DNA of 64,000 nt from Mycobacterium sp. 1100029.7 (GTDB lineage Bacteria; Actinomycetota; Actinomycetes; Mycobacteriales; Mycobacteriaceae). A program made the translations under genes and the position numbers. The DNA lies in contig NZ_LZSC01000021.1 in assembly GCF_001665235.1 (NCBI RefSeq), positions 62,001 to 126,000 on the forward strand, written 5' to 3'. How positions within the stretch are numbered: the first letter of the stretch is position 1; each line of letters begins with the position of its first letter. This document shows positions 1-8,521 of this stretch, one piece after another. Under the pieces are notes generated by a model. That model saw nothing but the letters and a program-made list of their open reading frames with translations, made no database searches and was not told the DNA's origin.

Positions 1-1
1 C

Positions 2-256
2 GAGGTCGACCGCGACGGTATCGCGGTGCACATCGTCACACCGGGGCCGGTGGAAACCGAGATGCTGCAAGACGTTCCGTTCGAGATGTACGCGATCGCA
101 GTGTCCGACGTCGCCCAGACGGTCGCCTGGCTGGATACCGTCGACCCGTCGGTCGACCTGCCTGAGATCCGGTTGTCCGCGGTGCAGCGCGGGCCGTATG
201 CCCGGCCGCCGGTGGTTCCTACCGAGGCGCGCCGACGGCGCCAGGGAACGCCTTGA
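2..256 (+). CDS. Short-chain dehydrogenase/reductase, C-terminal end (partial)
   Basis: The frame is open from the left window edge to a stop at 254-256, showing 84 residues. The motif PGPVETEM near the start is the post-catalytic loop of classical SDR enzymes, where PG is followed by a substrate-covering segment. The Rossmann nucleotide site and the Ser-Tyr-Lys active site lie outside the window, so cofactor and substrate cannot be inferred. The last 38 bases overlap, tail to tail, the end of the minus-strand F420-type oxidoreductase, so the two genes converge with no room for a separate terminator. Confidence 0.75.
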   Translation, partial: EVDRDGIAVHIVTPGPVETEMLQDVPFEMYAIAVSDVAQTVAWLDTVDPSVDLPEIRLSAVQRGPYARPPVVPTEARRRRQGTP

Positions 257-1091
257 TCACGTTCTCGCCGAATTCGTGCAGCGACTCCGGGTTGGCGAAA
301 TCGGCGAACCACACGTAGAAACGCTCGACCCGCCGGGCGGCCAGCCCAGCGAAGTAATCGATCAGCTCGTCGGTGTCGCCGCACACCAGACCCGAACCCA
401 GGACACCGAATCGGCGCGTGCTCACCTCACGCACCTTATCGGGGTCGTCGCCGGAACGGACGAAGCCGATCATCTGCTGCACCGAGATCCGAGCATCACC
501 CGTGGCCGGGGCCAGCTTGGGCAACCGGTCGAGGTGGTCGGCCTGCAGGTTCCACCAATCCGCGTGATTGCGAACGAGTTCCATCATCCGGGGCCCGCTG
601 CCACCCAGAACCAGCGGTATCGGGTGGGCGCGCTTCGGCAACTGCACCGCCCCGCCCTCGTCGGCACCGTCGCCCCAGTACTGCTTGATCAGCGTCAGAT
701 GCCGTCCAAGCTGTTGCACACGGGCCACCGCATCCTGCTGTCCGACATCGAATCTGGTGAATTCGGCCGGCCAGGATCCCGATCCCAGGCCGAGATCGAA
801 GCGGCCGTCCGACGCGTCCGACAGCGTGACGGCCTGCTTGGCGAGCACCGCCGGATGCCGGAAGGCATCGCACAACACCAGGTGCCCGATCCGCAACCGC
901 TCCGTCTTGGCCGCCACCCACGCGGCGACCGACATTGCCTCCCAAATACTTTCGCCGGGCAACCCCGGCGCTTCGAGGTGATCGATGAACGCCATCCCGT
1001 CGAAGCCACTGGCTTCGGCATGGCGGGCCCGTTCGGTGATGTCGCCGACGGACAACCGCACCTGCGGCAGGAACAGATACCACTCGACCAT
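219..1091 (-). CDS. LLM-class (F420-dependent) oxidoreductase
   Basis: This is a 290-residue luciferase-like TIM-barrel protein. Family features are the N-terminal strand WYLFLPQVRLS, the segment AERLRIGHLVL-type (here TERLRIGHLVLCDAFRHP) and the glycine-rich DLGLGSGSW. Most mycobacterial members of this length use coenzyme F420 rather than FMN for hydride transfer; the substrate is unknown. I start at the ATG at 1089-1091 because it gives the family N-terminus directly; an in-frame ATG ten codons upstream adds a tail without homology. It diverges from the acyl-CoA dehydrogenase operon at 1162, and a weak copy of the 19-bp operator (1135-1153) lies between them, suggesting shared control. It is the first of three LLM genes here. 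Confidence 0.85.
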   Translation of the reverse strand: MVEWYLFLPQVRLSVGDITERARHAEASGFDGMAFIDHLEAPGLPGESIWEAMSVAAWVAAKTERLRIGHLVLCDAFRHPAVLAKQAVTLSDASDGRFDLGLGSGSWPAEFTRFDVGQQDAVARVQQLGRHLTLIKQYWGDGADEGGAVQLPKRAHPIPLVLGGSGPRMMELVRNHADWWNLQADHLDRLPKLAPATGDARISVQQMIGFVRSGDDPDKVREVSTRRFGVLGSGLVCGDTDELIDYFAGLAARRVERFYVWFADFANPESLHEFGENVIKAFPGAVGAPR

Positions 1092-1134
1092 GCGCCCACC
1101 TATGCTCGCTCCGATTGCCACCGCGCGGCTAGTT

Positions 1135-1153
1135 TACTATCTTTGTTATGTTA
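1135..1153. promoter_or_regulatory. Weak copy of the TACnGTA-N5-TACnGTA operator
   Basis: TACTATC-TTTGT-TATGTTA matches 8 of the 12 fixed positions of the element found more clearly at eight other places. It ends 8 bp before the ATG of the ACAD operon at 1162 and lies 43 bp upstream of the divergent LLM gene, the expected position for control of both. It is the least certain copy. Confidence 0.35.
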
Positions 1154-1161
1154 GGAGTCTT

Positions 1162-2238
1162 ATGGATGTCGGACTGACTTCCGATCAGCTATCGCTGCGC
1201 GACGCCGTGCGCGACATCCTGCGCACCGAATGTCCGCCCGACGCCGCGCGGCAGGCCCTGACAGATCCGGAGCGCTGGCGCACGCTGTGGAAGACGGTAG
1301 TCGACCTGGGTTGGACCGAGCTGGCCGCACCCGGCGCCAGTGACTACGGCCCCGTCGAGCTCACCGTGGTTCTCGAGGAGTGTGGCGCCGCCCTGGCCCC
1401 AATCCCGTTGCTCAGCAGCATCGGGCTGGCCGCGGGCACCCTGCGCTCCTGCGGCCTGGAAGCGGTACTCACCGAGATCGCCGGCGGTGTCGTCGCCACC
1501 TTGGCAGTACACGCCAAGGGATCTCGTCTCCCCGCCGCACCGCTGACGCTGCGCCACGGGCGAGTGCGCGGCCGGGCGGTCGCGGTCCCAGCTGTGTCGC
1601 GGGCGGAGCTGATCGTCGCGCTGGCCAAGTCCATCGACGGGTATGTCGCCGTCGTCGTGCGCGCCGGCGACGGCGTGACCGTCGTTGCGGGCGAATCGAC
1701 CGACCCGGCCCAACCGGTCGCCGACGTCGAGGTCGACGCCGAGCCGTTGGCCTCCGCACCCGTCAATCTCGAATCAGCGCTGACGGCACCGCTGGTGGCC
1801 GTCGCGGCCGACCTGGTCGGTGTGGCCAACGCTGCCCTGCATCGCTCCGTCGAGTACGCGAAGACGCGCCGGCAGTTCGGCACGCCGATCGGCGCCTTTC
1901 AGGGAATCAAGCATGCGCTGGCCGACAACTATGTCGCCGTGGAGCGTGCCCGCAGCCTGACCTACGCGGCCGCGGCCCGCCTCGCCGACCCGAACGTCGC
2001 ACCGGCGGATGCCTGGACCGCCGCGGCGCTGGCCAAGGCGGCAGCCGGTGACGCGGCCGTCGGCTGCGCGCGCACCGCGATTCAGGTGCACGGCGCGCTC
2101 GGGCAGACCTGGGAACACGATGCGCATCTGTTTGTACGGCACGCCTGGCAGGGAGCGGCGCTGCTGGGAGACAGCCGCGCCCTCTACCACGAAGTCGGCT
2201 GCCGCTTCGCCGGAGGCTTCGAGGGAGTCGGGGCATGA
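1162..2238 (+). CDS. Acyl-CoA dehydrogenase family protein, partner-type subunit
   Basis: 358 residues with an acyl-CoA dehydrogenase fold. The C-terminal half holds YAKTRRQFGTPIGAFQ (about residue 231), whose Arg binds FAD pyrophosphate across the subunit interface, and VHGALGQTWEHD (about 308). The middle beta domain lacks the usual SEPxxGSD motif, and no Glu occupies the general-base positions of the family. This is the pattern of the non-catalytic partner in the two-gene alpha2beta2 FadE enzymes known from steroid side-chain oxidation in mycobacteria. The next gene starts within its stop codon and has the missing residues, so the two probably form one enzyme. The start at 1162 is set by AGGAG at 1152-1156. 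Confidence 0.85.
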   Translation: MDVGLTSDQLSLRDAVRDILRTECPPDAARQALTDPERWRTLWKTVVDLGWTELAAPGASDYGPVELTVVLEECGAALAPIPLLSSIGLAAGTLRSCGLEAVLTEIAGGVVATLAVHAKGSRLPAAPLTLRHGRVRGRAVAVPAVSRAELIVALAKSIDGYVAVVVRAGDGVTVVAGESTDPAQPVADVEVDAEPLASAPVNLESALTAPLVAVAADLVGVANAALHRSVEYAKTRRQFGTPIGAFQGIKHALADNYVAVERARSLTYAAAARLADPNVAPADAWTAAALAKAAAGDAAVGCARTAIQVHGALGQTWEHDAHLFVRHAWQGAALLGDSRALYHEVGCRFAGGFEGVGA

Positions 2239-3353
2239 CGAGCTCCGACGTGGTCGCCGAATACGCCGACTGGCTGGCCGCGTTTCTGCCCAAGGACTAC
2301 TACGAGAACTACCGGCGGTATCGGTGGGACATCCCGCTGCGCCGCGACCACCAACGGGCGGCCTTCGAGGCCGGGTGGCTGCAGCCGACCTGGCCGCGTG
2401 AACACGGCGGCCGATCGCTGGGCCTGCGCGACGCGATGGAGATCCGCATCGAGGGTGCGCTGCGCTCAGCGCCCAAGCTGCCCAACATCCAGGGCCCCGG
2501 TGTCGCCGCCCCGGGCATCCGCCAGTTCGGCACCCCGGCGCAGATCGAGCGCCTGCTGGTGCCACTGCTGCGCGGCGAGGAATGGTGGGCGCTGGGCATG
2601 TCCGAGCCGGAAGCGGGGTCGGACTTCGCCGGCCTGCGGACCCGCGCCGAGCGCGAGGGCGACCTCTTTCGCGTCAACGGACACAAGATCTGGACCACGC
2701 AGGCCCATGAATCGCGCTGGTGCACGCTGTATGCGCGCACCGACCCGGAGGCGCCGAAACATCGTGGTATCTCGTGCCTGATCCTCGACCTGCACTCCCC
2801 CGGCGTGCGCATCGAACCCATCCGGATGTCGTCGATCTCCGACGAGACGTTCTGCGAGGTCTTCCTCAACGACGTCGAGATACCCGCGGAAAACATGCTG
2901 GGTCCGGAAAATGGCGGCTGGAACGTCGCACTGTCGTCGCTGCACCACGAACGCCAGATGATCTGGATCATGAACTGGGTCGAGATCAAGCGCGGCCTCG
3001 ACGCGGTGCGCGAAGCGAACAAGAGCGCGGCCGAAGGCGGCCAGGACCTCTGCGCTGAGTTGGGTTCGTTGATCGCCGACGCCGAAGCCTTGCGGGCCAC
3101 CGGCTACCGGGCGCTGGGCAACGAACTGGCCGGTCGGCCCAGCCCGGAGGCCGACACCATGAAACTACTCGGATCGGTTACCTTGCAACGTGTTTGGGAG
3201 CTTGCCGCCGCGGCTGCCGGACCACGCTCGGCCAGCGACCCGGATCTGTTGTTCGAACGTCAGGACGCGCTGGCCGCCACCATCTACGGCGGGACGTCGG
3301 AGGTACAGCGCAACATCATCGCCGAGCGACTGCTCGGGCTGCCGAAGGGATGA
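2235..3353 (+). CDS. Acyl-CoA dehydrogenase, catalytic-type subunit
   Basis: 372 residues, full ACAD architecture: helical N-domain, beta domain with GMSEPEAGSD and KIWTTQAHESRW, and C-terminal helical bundle ending IYGGTSEVQRNIIAERLLG. The position of the MCAD catalytic Glu (YEGT) is Gly here, but HHERQM near residue 238 carries a Glu at the isovaleryl-CoA-dehydrogenase-type base position, as in steroid-side-chain FadE enzymes. It would insert a 2,3-double bond into an acyl-CoA, passing electrons to FAD and then ETF. The 4-base overlap (ATGA) with the upstream partner gene and with the next ACAD gene indicates one tightly coupled operon. Confidence 0.9.
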   Translation: MTSSDVVAEYADWLAAFLPKDYYENYRRYRWDIPLRRDHQRAAFEAGWLQPTWPREHGGRSLGLRDAMEIRIEGALRSAPKLPNIQGPGVAAPGIRQFGTPAQIERLLVPLLRGEEWWALGMSEPEAGSDFAGLRTRAEREGDLFRVNGHKIWTTQAHESRWCTLYARTDPEAPKHRGISCLILDLHSPGVRIEPIRMSSISDETFCEVFLNDVEIPAENMLGPENGGWNVALSSLHHERQMIWIMNWVEIKRGLDAVREANKSAAEGGQDLCAELGSLIADAEALRATGYRALGNELAGRPSPEADTMKLLGSVTLQRVWELAAAAAGPRSASDPDLLFERQDALAATIYGGTSEVQRNIIAERLLGLPKG

Positions 3354-4504
3354 CGATGGACTACGACCTCGGCGACGACGCCGTCGAACTACGACACCGC
3401 TTGCGAGACTTGATCGCTACCCACGTCCCCACCGACTTCCTCGGTGCCTGCACCGAGGATCCGGGAGACCTGGCGACCACCGAAACGTTCTGCAAGCTGC
3501 TGGCCGCCGAAGGGCTGTTGGCGCTGGCCTGGCCGAAAGAGCATGGTGGCGGCGGCGGTTCGGTCTGGCAGCAGACGGTGCTGCGGGAGGAGATGTGGGC
3601 CCAGCACGAGCCCCGCGGTCCGCAGTACATGGGGATCAACTGGGTCGGCCCGGCGCTGATGCGTTACGGCACCGCCGAGCAGAAGGAAAAGCACCTGGCC
3701 GCTATCGCTTCCGGCGATGTGATTTGGTGCCAAGGATTTTCCGAGCCGGAGGCCGGAACCGACCTGGTGTCGTTGCGCACCCGCGCCGTGCCCGACGGCG
3801 ACGGCTGGCGCATCACGGGTCAGAAGGTGTGGACTTCCTACGCCCAGATGGCGTCTTGGTGTGTGCTTGCGGCGTGCACCGATCCCGAGGCCCCAAAACA
3901 CAAGCGGCTCACGCTCTTTCTGGTTCCCATGGACCGGGCCGGGTTCACCGTGCGCCAGATCCCGTCGATGCTGGGACCACACCACCTCAACGAGATGTTC
4001 CTCGACGACGTGCAGGCGTTCCCCGGCGACGTCCTGGGTGAGCCGGGCGACGGCTGGCGGGTGATGCGGGAAGCGCTCGCCTTCGAGCGTGTCGGCATTG
4101 CCCGCTACGCACGCTGTGAGTCGCTGATGCATCGATTGCAGAGCGAGCTGGGCGACGCCTGGGACGAGCTGCCCGAATCGCTTCGGGCACGGTGGGTCCG
4201 GGCACTCGTCGACTTACGGGTGGCCAGGCTGCTCGCCTACCGGGCCGTGTCGCTGCAGGACGATCCGTCCGCCGGTGCGGCCGCCAGTGCCGCCCGCATC
4301 GCCACCACCACGTGCGATCAACAGGTGGCCGAGCTGTTGTTCGACGTGCTGGGTCCGACGGCGCTGGACAGCGGCGCCTCGGCGGCCCTGCACGGCGCGA
4401 TCGAAGACCATTGGCGCTACGCACAAGCCGCCACCGTGGCATCCGGCACCATCGAGGTGCAGCGCATGCTGGTGGCACGAGACACGCTGGGAGAACACCG
4501 GTGA
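3350..4504 (+). CDS. Acyl-CoA dehydrogenase, catalytic-type subunit
   Basis: 384 residues. Beta-domain motifs GFSEPEAGTD and KVWTSYAQMASW are intact; the C-terminus has SGTIEVQRMLVARDTLG, with Ser at the MCAD Glu position, and ALAFERVG (about residue 246) supplies the alternative base Glu. It starts at ATG 3350 inside the preceding stop codon, and its own stop overlaps the GTG of the next gene. It therefore pairs most naturally with the short protein at 4501. The third of four ACAD genes in this operon, it probably acts on a different chain length or a later intermediate than the 1162/2235 pair; that division of work is inference. Confidence 0.88.
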   Translation: MTMDYDLGDDAVELRHRLRDLIATHVPTDFLGACTEDPGDLATTETFCKLLAAEGLLALAWPKEHGGGGGSVWQQTVLREEMWAQHEPRGPQYMGINWVGPALMRYGTAEQKEKHLAAIASGDVIWCQGFSEPEAGTDLVSLRTRAVPDGDGWRITGQKVWTSYAQMASWCVLAACTDPEAPKHKRLTLFLVPMDRAGFTVRQIPSMLGPHHLNEMFLDDVQAFPGDVLGEPGDGWRVMREALAFERVGIARYARCESLMHRLQSELGDAWDELPESLRARWVRALVDLRVARLLAYRAVSLQDDPSAGAAASAARIATTTCDQQVAELLFDVLGPTALDSGASAALHGAIEDHWRYAQAATVASGTIEVQRMLVARDTLGEHR

Positions 4505-5436
4505 AAACCGCACTGCCACAAGACATCAGCGACTTTGCAGCGGTCGCGGCCAAGCGATTCGACCGGTTGGGCGGGCCGCAGGCCGCGCTTCGGGCCGAGT
4601 CCGACGACAGCGTTCGCGACGCGGCCCGAGGTTCGCTCGGTGAGCTCGGCGCGTTCGAACTCGACGTGCGGTCCGGGCCCGACGACCTGTTGGCCGCGGC
4701 GGTCCTTTGCCAAACGGCCGGCGCGCATGCGCTGCCCTATCCCCTCGTCGAGGAGTTGCTGGCCATCGACGGCGCCCGGCTGGCCTTGATCAATCCCGAG
4801 GCGCCGCGAATCGATCACGGCGATCTGGCCGGCGACTGGATCGCCGCCGACCTGGATGGCAATCGGTATCAGTTGCAGCCGGGGTCGCGGACGGGCGCCA
4901 AGCTGGGCCCCTTCCTGGTGCCGGCCTCATTGAGCGCACCCGACGGGACAGTTGAGGAGCGCGACGTTAATCTTCATCTCGTGCTGGGATCATGGCGGAT
5001 TCTGGGAGCGATGCAGCGCTCGCTGCGCATCGTCACCGACCATGTCCAGGCCCGTATCCAGTTCGGCAAACCGCTGGCCGACTTCCAGGCCGTCCGGTTC
5101 GCCGTTGCCGACGCCTCCGTCGCGGTGCGCGGGCTACACGAACTGGCGAAGTACACCATCTGCCGACCGGAATCGTTGCCGGTGCGGGTACACGCCGCGG
5201 ACGCGTTGGTGCTTCGTTTCAAGGCCGCCGACACCGCGCGACAGGTGCTGCGGACTTCCCATCAACTGCTGGGCGCGCTCGGGTTCTGCGACGAGTCCGA
5301 TGTCAGCGTGCTCGATCGGCACACTCAGCCGCTGATCCGCTTCCCGCTGGGCGCCGAGGCCCTGGGGTTGCGGCTGATCTCCGACGTCCGCGACGGTTCT
5401 TTCGAGACATTGTTCAGCGGGTCGGTATCTGCATGA
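4501..5436 (+). CDS. Short acyl-CoA dehydrogenase-like partner subunit
   Basis: 311 residues, about 70 shorter than a standard ACAD. The C-terminal domain is recognisable by ARIQFGKPLADFQAVRF (FAD-contact Arg) and HQLLGALGFCDESD. The N-terminal and beta domains are reduced, without SEPxxGSD or a base Glu, so it is unlikely to be active alone. It overlaps the catalytic-type ACAD at 3350 (GTGA), fitting a second heteromeric pair. The GTG start is chosen from that overlap; the frame is open further upstream only as a shadow of the other gene. Confidence 0.8.
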   Translation: MKTALPQDISDFAAVAAKRFDRLGGPQAALRAESDDSVRDAARGSLGELGAFELDVRSGPDDLLAAAVLCQTAGAHALPYPLVEELLAIDGARLALINPEAPRIDHGDLAGDWIAADLDGNRYQLQPGSRTGAKLGPFLVPASLSAPDGTVEERDVNLHLVLGSWRILGAMQRSLRIVTDHVQARIQFGKPLADFQAVRFAVADASVAVRGLHELAKYTICRPESLPVRVHAADALVLRFKAADTARQVLRTSHQLLGALGFCDESDVSVLDRHTQPLIRFPLGAEALGLRLISDVRDGSFETLFSGSVSA

Positions 5437-6932
5437 CGACCGAATCCGCGACGGCCGGGGTGACACCAAACCCGTTCGAAGACGGAGTGCCGTTCGCGAC
5501 CAAGCTGGTCGAGCTCGCGGCGGAGCGGCCCGACACGGCGGCGGTCACGATCGTCGCACTCGACGGCACCGCCACCAGTATGACCTTTGCCGAACTCGAG
5601 GCCCGCGCCAATCAGTGGGGCCGGGCGCTGGCCGCCAACGGCGCCGGCGTGGGTTCGCTTGTCGCGCTTGCCATCCCGAACTCCCAGCATTTGGTGCTGG
5701 CCACCCTGGGCTGCTGGAAGATCGGTGCGGTTCCGATTCCGATGCACTGGGATCTGCCCGAATGGGAGCGCGATCGGGTGCGCACGGTGATCAATCCCGC
5801 CGTGGTCGTCGACGAAACCACTCGGTGGGAGCTGGACGCGCGCGCGGCGAACGAATCGCAGAGCCCGTTACCCGAAGCGGTCTCCCCCGCCGCGAATGGC
5901 ATCTGCAGCAGCGGTTCCACCGGCGTGCCGAAGGTGATTCTCACCCTGGCGCCGTCGCTGTGGATTCCGCAGCAAGGCGAGCCGTTTCTGTCGAACTGGA
6001 CGCCGGTGGCCAAGCCACAGACCATTCTGGTGCCGGCGCCGATGTATCACACCAACGGCTTCGCGACTTTCCTGATGCTGCTCAGCGGCGATCATCTGGT
6101 GATCCTCGAAAAGTTCGATGCGGCAGTGTTTGTCGACAGCGTCGAGCGTTACCGGATCACCAACTTCACCGCCACGCCGACAATGCTGGCGCGCATCGCC
6201 GCCCTGCCCGACATCCGGCAGCGTGACCTGTCCAGCGTCGTATTCATCCTGCAGGGCGCCGCGGTGATGCCGCCGTCGCTGCTACACACCTGGTTCGAAT
6301 TGCTCAGTCCCGAGCAGATCGTCACGGCCTACGGCATGACCGAGAACCTCGGCCTGACCGCACTGCGCGGCGACGAGTGGCTGACGCATCCCGGCAGTGT
6401 CGGACGCGGCTTCCGCGACACCGAAATCCGGATTCTGGACGCCGACAAGAATCCGCTGGGGCCGGGCGAGGACGGCGAAGTCTATCTGCGTTCGGTGATG
6501 AGCGCGGGCTACCGCTATCTGGGTGGGGCGCCGCCGTTACCGTCGACCGAAGATGGGTTCCGTTCCGCCGGCGACATCGGCCACGTGGACGAGGACGGCT
6601 TTCTCTACATCGTCGATCGCCGGGTCGACATGATCGTCAGCGGGGGCGCGAATGTCTTTCCCGCCGAAGTCGAATCGGCGTTGGCGGGCCACCCCGGCAT
6701 CGCCGATGTCGTGGTCATCGGCCTCACCGACAAGCAGTGGGGGCGCCGCGTGCACGCGGTGGTGCAACGCGCCGACGGCACGGCGCTCACCGAACAGCAG
6801 GTGATCGAGTACGCCAAGAACCGGCTGGCCCCCTACAAGGCGCCCAAGACCGTCGAGTTCGTCGACGCGATTCCTCGGACCGCGGCGACGAAGGTGAATC
6901 GCTCGGCCATGATCGCCGCCCGGGGCGGGTAG
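5433..6932 (+). CDS. Acyl-CoA synthetase (AMP-forming, FadD-type)
   Basis: 499-residue adenylate-forming enzyme. Motifs in order: phosphate loop SSGSTGVPK (about residue 158), AYGMTEN (A5), SAGDIGHVDEDG (A7), DRRVDMIVSGGANVFPAEVE (A8 hinge), and TKVNRS near the C-terminus, with the adenylation Lys. It is expected to activate a carboxylic acid to its CoA thioester, feeding the four ACADs upstream. It is the last gene of the five-gene overlap-coupled operon starting at 1162. The N-terminus is short relative to canonical FadDs, closer to small cyclic or aromatic acid ligases; the substrate is not readable from sequence. Confidence 0.88.
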   Translation: MTTESATAGVTPNPFEDGVPFATKLVELAAERPDTAAVTIVALDGTATSMTFAELEARANQWGRALAANGAGVGSLVALAIPNSQHLVLATLGCWKIGAVPIPMHWDLPEWERDRVRTVINPAVVVDETTRWELDARAANESQSPLPEAVSPAANGICSSGSTGVPKVILTLAPSLWIPQQGEPFLSNWTPVAKPQTILVPAPMYHTNGFATFLMLLSGDHLVILEKFDAAVFVDSVERYRITNFTATPTMLARIAALPDIRQRDLSSVVFILQGAAVMPPSLLHTWFELLSPEQIVTAYGMTENLGLTALRGDEWLTHPGSVGRGFRDTEIRILDADKNPLGPGEDGEVYLRSVMSAGYRYLGGAPPLPSTEDGFRSAGDIGHVDEDGFLYIVDRRVDMIVSGGANVFPAEVESALAGHPGIADVVVIGLTDKQWGRRVHAVVQRADGTALTEQQVIEYAKNRLAPYKAPKTVEFVDAIPRTAATKVNRSAMIAARGG

Positions 6933-6969
6933 CGGTACGAGCTCGCCGAAAGTTGTCAGAGCCATTCAC

Positions 6970-6975
6970 TATAAT
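6970..6975 (+). promoter_or_regulatory. -10 box of a probable leaderless promoter
   Basis: TATAAT is a perfect -10 hexamer placed 7 bp before the ATG at 6983. Mycobacterial transcripts commonly start 6-8 bp after the -10, so transcription would begin at or next to the A of the ATG, giving a leaderless mRNA. No Shine-Dalgarno sequence precedes this ATG, which agrees. There is no convincing -35. Confidence 0.6.
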
Positions 6976-6982
6976 CGAACCT

Positions 6983-8401
6983 ATGTTCGAGAATGGTTCC
7001 GACGCCGCCGCGGTGATCGATCGCATCTGCGCGGCGTCGCGTGCGGAGAACCGCGCGGCCGGGGCCCGGCTGGCAGCGATCGGCGAACTGGACGTGCTGC
7101 GGCTGCGTGAATGCGGAGAACGCGAGTCCTGGGTCAGCGACACCTGGGACGCCATCTCCGCGGAGGTGGCCGCGGCATTGCACATCAGCCAGGGGTTGGC
7201 CTCGAGCTATCTGAACTACTCGCGTGCCATGCGAAATCGGTTGCCGCGCATCGGTGCCGCATTGCTCGCCGGCGATATCGGCTACGCGGCGTTTCAGACG
7301 ATCGTGTACCGCACTGACCTGATCACCGACCCCGACGTCATGGCCGCCGTCGACGGTGAACTCGCGACGAGGGTGCGGCGCTGGCCGTCGATGACGCGCG
7401 GCCAATTGGGTGCCGCGGTGGATCGAGTGGTGGCGCGGGCAGACCGCGATGCGATCCGGCGCGCGCGCAAGCAGCAGGCAGAGCGCGAATTCTCGCTTCA
7501 CGACAGCGGCAACGGGCTCACCGAGGTCTTTGGCCGGCTGCTCACCACCGACGCCCACGTGGTCGATTCGCGACTCAATGCGTTGGTGCGCACCGTATGT
7601 GAAGCAGATCCGCGGACCGTCGCGCAACGCCGCGCCGATGCCCTGGGCGCGTTGGCGGCCGGCGCAGACAGATTACAGTGCCGCTGCGGGCTGCCGACGT
7701 GTTCAGCGGACACCACGCCGGTGCCAAGTCCTGTGGTCATCCATGTGGTGGCCAGTCAGTCGACCGTCGACGGCACCAGCTCGGAGCCCGGGGCGATCAT
7801 CGGCACGGATGCGCTGATCCCGGCAGACCTGATCGCGGAGCTGGCCGCGCAGGCCAAACTGCGGCCGCTGGTACATCCCGGCGACGCTCCGGCCGAGCCG
7901 CGATACGTCCCCTCGCAGACCCTCGCGGACTTCGTGCGCTGCCGCGACCTGACCTGTCGATTTCCCGGCTGCGACCGCCCCGCCGTCGAAGCCGACCTCG
8001 ACCACACCATCCCCTTTTCTCAAGGGGGCCGCACACACGCATCGAATCTGAAATGCCTTTGCCGCCTTCATCATCTGATCAAGACCTTCTGGGGATGGCG
8101 CGACCGACAGCTTCCCGACGGCACCGTGGTCTGGACGTCACCGTCCGGACGCACCCACGTCACCACTCCCGGCAGCGCACTTCTGTTCCCGGACTTGTGC
8201 ACTCCCACCGGGACAACCGCTCCGCCAGTGCAGACCGACCACTGCATCGATCGGGCCGCCATGATGCCGCGGCGACGGCGCACTCGCGCCCAACACCGCG
8301 CCGCGCACGTCAGCACCGAGCGACGCCACAACCGAGACGCCCGGCTGGCCCGACGCGCCGGTCCCGTCAGCCCGCCCGACGGTGAACCGCCGCCCTTCTA
8401 A
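6983..8401 (+). CDS. DUF222/HNH endonuclease-domain protein (13E12 family)
   Basis: 472 residues: an N-terminal DUF222 helical region (about 15-300), then an HNH domain with CRFPGCDRP, LDHTIPFSQGG and NLKCLCRLHH (about 320-370) containing the two metal-binding Cys pairs and the catalytic His, and a basic, disordered tail. This family is multi-copy in mycobacteria and its role is unsettled; copies are sometimes associated with repeats or prophage-like inserts, but no repeat boundaries are visible here. It follows the FadD gene by 50 bp but has its own promoter (TATAAT at 6970), so it is probably not part of the catabolic operon. Confidence 0.9.
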   Translation: MFENGSDAAAVIDRICAASRAENRAAGARLAAIGELDVLRLRECGERESWVSDTWDAISAEVAAALHISQGLASSYLNYSRAMRNRLPRIGAALLAGDIGYAAFQTIVYRTDLITDPDVMAAVDGELATRVRRWPSMTRGQLGAAVDRVVARADRDAIRRARKQQAEREFSLHDSGNGLTEVFGRLLTTDAHVVDSRLNALVRTVCEADPRTVAQRRADALGALAAGADRLQCRCGLPTCSADTTPVPSPVVIHVVASQSTVDGTSSEPGAIIGTDALIPADLIAELAAQAKLRPLVHPGDAPAEPRYVPSQTLADFVRCRDLTCRFPGCDRPAVEADLDHTIPFSQGGRTHASNLKCLCRLHHLIKTFWGWRDRQLPDGTVVWTSPSGRTHVTTPGSALLFPDLCTPTGTTAPPVQTDHCIDRAAMMPRRRRTRAQHRAAHVSTERRHNRDARLARRAGPVSPPDGEPPPF

Positions 8402-8521
8402 ATGTGGTGGCCGAACACTGAAAAAGCCGTCCGAATAGCCGTTCCGCCGATTCGCCCGTCCTCGCGGTAACCTCATTCTCACAGCGCACCAGCTGCGCAC
8501 GAGAAAGGGGACACAGCGCCC

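Noticed and set aside
198..1154. 318-residue plus-strand ORF
   Set aside because: It is the antisense shadow of the LLM gene at 219-1091; its translation has no family pattern and is Arg/His/Pro-rich, as expected of GC-rich antisense frames.
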